Shown piece by piece: positions 25,009 to 26,009 of a DNA stretch of 26,009 nt (its first letter is position 1; each line of letters begins with the position of its first letter). The notes beneath the pieces were generated by a model, which was not told where the DNA came from, made no database searches, and worked only from the letters and a program-made list of their open reading frames with translations. Position numbers and translations under genes: made by a program. Origin of the DNA: DATADD01 sp046262355 (GTDB taxonomy: Bacteria; Actinomycetota; CADDZG01; WHSQ01); assembly GCA_046262355.1 (NCBI GenBank), contig JBHEMX010000046.1:1-26009 (forward strand), in the 5' to 3' direction.

Positions 25009-25410
25009 CCCCGGGTCAAGACGGGCGCGCATCACGAAGAGACTTGGCGCGGGCCGGGCGCAAAGCTTCATGGATGGTTCCTTTCCGCTGGCGGGGGATG
25101 CCAACAGGACCGACGCAAGGAATACATCAATAACGGGCCGGGCGCTGTGGCAGAGGGCGCACCCATCACCATCGCGATCGGCAGTAGGAGGGCGAGCAGC
25201 GCGGCACCCGCGCAGCGAAACCACTTCTGCAATGTGTTAGCAGAAAAAGTGACGAGTGTGCTGCTTGCAAGAGGCGCAGCAAACGGAGGGCAAAAGTTCG
25301 CCGAGGTCTAGGACCATGGAACGAACTGCTTGGCTACTTCCCGTATGAGCGTAGCTTGCTTGCAGCGAAGGTGAAGCCACCTCTATCAGGAGGAGGCGCA
25401 CGGCCGACCT
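25009..25410. other. Gene-free stretch right of the repeat
   Basis: No gene, RNA or clear repeat is recognised. If an integrase once ended at the repeat, its body should lie here on the minus strand. That frame reads RPAPSLFVMRARLDPG and then earlier residues with no tyrosine-recombinase motifs, so the gene is absent or eroded. Confidence 0.4.
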
Positions 25411-25833
25411 TCAGGAGGGCGTACGGTCTCCTTTTGCTACGAGAATGAGACCAATCGGAATCAGGAAAGCCGCAGTTCCGAAGAGGACGGCGGCCGGAGC
25501 GGACGGATCCGGCGCTCCCTCCGTGCCGACGCGTGCTCCGAGGGCATAGGAGGTTGCGAGCGCGATCGATCCCGCGACGAGGGTCACAGGAGTGATGCGC
25601 CACCCGAGGTTGATCCAGAGGGAGATCGCAACGAGCGTCAGGCCCAGCGCGAGTGCGACGAACGAAGCGAATGTTCCGATGATTGTGAGAACGACGCCGA
25701 TCCACGAGAGGAGGGACGTCCGAGTATCTGGTAAACGCTGATGAAGGATGAGCTCGAGCGCGATCGACACGATCGATAGACCATGTAGGCCGAGCGTTAT
25801 CACCCAGGGACCGTGAACGTCGAAGAGAGCCAT
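25411..25833 (-). CDS. Small multi-pass membrane protein of unknown function
   Basis: A 140-residue protein with about four hydrophobic segments: WVITLGLHGLSIVSIALEL, LSWIGVVLTIIGTFASFVAL, LVAGSIALATSYALGA and AAVLFGTAAFLIPIGLILVA. I do not recognise a family. ATG 25833 is the first usable start, with GGGGG just ahead of it. The frame stays hydrophobic and gene-like upstream (SLVIGAILFAVFWG) as far as a TGA at about 25886, but with no ATG, GTG or TTG. So the original N-terminus, probably part of a first membrane helix, seems cut off exactly where the inverted repeat at 25870 begins. Confidence 0.6.
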   Translation of the reverse strand: MALFDVHGPWVITLGLHGLSIVSIALELILHQRLPDTRTSLLSWIGVVLTIIGTFASFVALALGLTLVAISLWINLGWRITPVTLVAGSIALATSYALGARVGTEGAPDPSAPAAVLFGTAAFLIPIGLILVAKGDRTPS

Positions 25834-25869
25834 CCCCCAGAAGACAGCGAATAGAATGGCGCCAATGAC

Positions 25870-25949
25870 TAACGAGGCTTCGCCTCAGACCGACAAGTTG
25901 TACCCTGCCGGTCCAGTCTCTCTGCTCACCATGAGGCGAACCCTCGTTA
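25870..25949. repeat. 18-bp inverted repeat with a 44-bp spacer
   Basis: TAACGAGGCTTCGCCTCA at 25870-25887 and TGAGGCGAACCCTCGTTA at 25932-25949 are reverse complements with one mismatch. The left arm is itself a small hairpin (GAGGC-TTC-GCCTC). The pair abuts the truncated start of the membrane-protein gene, as expected for a small insertion or the end of a mobile element. No gene is seen from 25834 to the window end. Confidence 0.7.
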
Positions 25950-26009
25950 CGAAACGCTGAGTAGGGCCCCGGTGCCGGGAACCCGGGTGCGGTAGAACCG
26001 ACCCGTTCA

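Noticed and set aside
25870..25949. Integron attC site
   Set aside because: Size and imperfect arms fit loosely, but the bases flanking AAC and GTT do not match RYYYAAC and GTTRRRY and are not complementary.
1..26009. CRISPR array, rRNA, riboswitch or replication origin
   Set aside because: No regularly spaced short repeats, rRNA segments or recognisable riboswitch cores were seen on reading both strands.

Overview
This is high-GC DNA from an actinobacterium. The main taxonomic clues are a WhiB-type iron-sulfur protein remnant, two relatives of the mycothiol-linked DinB/maleylpyruvate isomerase superfamily, large LuxR-type ATPase regulators and ATPase/TPR proteins of the kind fused to class III cyclases. 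The class cannot be fixed by eye; Thermoleophilia-like or Acidimicrobiia-like soil lineages would fit.

Layout. 1-4.4 kb: start of a phosphotransferase-like gene (minus), a large LuxR-family ATPase regulator and an alpha/beta hydrolase. 4.4-7.9 kb: the tail of a serine recombinase, abutting a 5'-truncated and frameshifted ATPase/TPR gene, then a broken whiB-like gene. 8.5-11.5 kb: a GNAT acetyltransferase, a DinB protein without an obvious start, a worn tRNA-like sequence and an AI-2E/PerM-type membrane protein. 11.9-13.9 kb (minus): alpha/beta hydrolase, cupin, and a dihydrofolate-reductase-like gene broken by deletions. 14.4-18.3 kb: a maleylpyruvate isomerase-like gene, a hydrolase-cyclase fusion (frameshifted), and divergently a long-chain/4-coumarate-type CoA ligase behind an inverted-repeat operator candidate. 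18.8-25.0 kb: a mobile-looking segment between two 174-bp direct repeats. Each repeat contains the 3' half of a Met(CAU)-type tRNA. Between them lie decayed HD-GYP, replication-relaxation and SNF2 genes, then an intact H-NOX heme sensor overlapping a GAF-GGDEF-EAL enzyme, then a broken IS481-type transposase. 25.4-25.9 kb: a small membrane protein with a truncated start next to an 18-bp inverted repeat.

The most coherent biology is the H-NOX/GGDEF-EAL pair. A predicted nitric-oxide-selective heme sensor (His102, Y-x-S-x-R, no distal Tyr) overlaps by ATGA with a cyclic-di-GMP synthase/phosphodiesterase. The pair sits as live cargo among dead mobile-element genes between tRNA-derived attachment-like repeats.

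About ten genes carry frameshifts or deletions, while neighbours of 180 to 928 codons are open throughout. Either this is an accessory region in decay, or the assembly has scattered indel errors. Several lesions are multi-base deletions or missing ends, which favours real decay for at least part of them.
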